From: Myxococcota bacterium
GTDB taxonomy: Bacteria > Myxococcota_A > Polyangia > HGW-17
DNA length: 12,597 bases
Direction: 5' to 3'
Assembly (NCBI GenBank): GCA_018821745.1
Contig: JAHJLU010000523.1
Span: 1 to 12,597, forward strand
Every line of letters begins with the position of its first letter. Position 1 is the first letter of the stretch. Positions 12,095 to 12,597 of this stretch are shown in pieces. Both the position numbers and the translations under genes were made by a program. The notes beneath the pieces are model-generated. The model was given only the letters and a program-made list of their open reading frames with translations, made no database searches and was not told the origin of the DNA.

Positions 12095-12597
12095 TCAATC
12101 CGGGTCCACAATGCACCAGCCGTCTTCCTCCTGTACCAGTTTGAGACTTTTGGTATCGGAGTAGGGGAAAACGGCGTTGCGATCCTTGACCAGTATCGGA
12201 TTGCCTTTAGCTTTTTCTAGGTTTTTCAGCAGTTCCCGAATTTCGGGTTTTTTCAGATCAAAGAGAGCTTTCAGTTCCGGCTTGCTGAGGGTAATCCGGA
12301 ACTCTTCGGTTAGCAGAGAGGAGAGAATATCCAGGCGCTGAAATTTGAGCGCATAGAAAAAGGAATGGACTGCTTCACGGGGTGTACTGCGGGAATACTT
12401 GGGGAAGGGAACCCCTGTGATTCGCCAGCCTTTTCCCGTTTTCTTCAGGCTGATGGCCCCCATGTCATCTTCAATGGAGGCGGTCCACTCTATGGTGAGG
12501 TCTTTTTTGGGGAGAGGAACTGTTTTTCGATCATTTTCACCGGACGCCTGGTGCCATTTTTCCGGATCGCTGATGGTGCGCCACTGCTTGGAAATAT
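12095..12597 (-). CDS. NTF2-like (DUF4878/SnoaL-type) tandem domain protein, 5' end outside window
   Basis: The frame stays open without a stop from the window end (first visible residues ISKQWRTISDPEKW) to the TGA at 12095-12097, so the gene starts beyond 12597 and at least 166 residues are seen. The visible part looks like the end of one cone-shaped NTF2-like domain (IEWTASIEDD...KTGKGWRITG, visible residues 35-60). A complete second copy follows, opening with TPREAVHSFFYALKFQRLD (about 71-89) and ending LVQEEDGWCIVDPD. Such tandem NTF2-like proteins occur in myxobacterial genomes without known function. The repeated GWxI strand endings support two copies. A signal peptide cannot be judged. 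It is followed by the PEGA gene after 11 bases, so the two products may act together at the envelope. Confidence 0.7.
   Translation of the reverse strand, partial: ISKQWRTISDPEKWHQASGENDRKTVPLPKKDLTIEWTASIEDDMGAISLKKTGKGWRITGVPFPKYSRSTPREAVHSFFYALKFQRLDILSSLLTEEFRITLSKPELKALFDLKKPEIRELLKNLEKAKGNPILVKDRNAVFPYSDTKSLKLVQEEDGWCIVDPD

Overview
The window looks like chromosome from a deltaproteobacterial-type bacterium, most likely Myxococcota or a Bradymonadia-like relative. The clues are a MYXO-CTERM-like tail (Gly-Cys-Gly-Cys, one membrane helix, Arg-Arg), Asn/Thr-rich spacer linkers, cysteine-rich secreted proteins, a PEGA protein ending in a Cys4 motif and a membrane anchor, and long IPT/TIG repeat proteins. 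The taxon is inferred from these traits only. No mobile element, tRNA, rRNA or CRISPR array was seen.

Layout: (a) 1-2112, plus strand: the 3' part of a cysteine-rich secreted protein (24 visible Cys), then a YCF48/BNR-type repeat protein with a MYXO-CTERM-like tail. (b) 2134-7918, minus strand: a compact three-gene operon. It is read as a 10-repeat IPT/TIG protein, then a CBM9-like protein with a calcium-type loop, then a soluble lytic murein transglycosylase. The last two genes overlap by 4 bp (ATGA). A good sigma-70-like promoter lies upstream at 8014-8042. (c) 8225-10328, plus strand: phosphatidylserine decarboxylase (psd), then an S-adenosylmethionine-dependent methyltransferase with an unrecognised N-terminal region and an acidic plus proline-rich linker. 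(d) 10375-12597, minus strand: a tandem NTF2-like protein cut by the window end, then a TPR/PEGA protein, then a small DUF486 membrane protein.

Almost everything here concerns the cell envelope: secreted adhesive or structural proteins, peptidoglycan cleavage, phospholipid synthesis and membrane-anchored periplasmic proteins. The most unusual item is the TIG protein. Its ten repeats alternate between a cysteine-free A type and a B type carrying one Trp and two Cys. This gives a higher-order period of 162 to 170 residues, and all ten cysteines of the protein can be arranged as one pair per B repeat plus one pair in the last repeat. With the CBM9-like protein and the coupled transglycosylase it may form an undescribed extracytoplasmic module acting at the cell wall or surface. 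That function is inference.

Several starts were moved from the longest open frame on ribosome-binding-site evidence: 703 (YCF48-like), 5351 (CBM9-like), 8225 (psd), 9219 (methyltransferase) and 12083 (PEGA).
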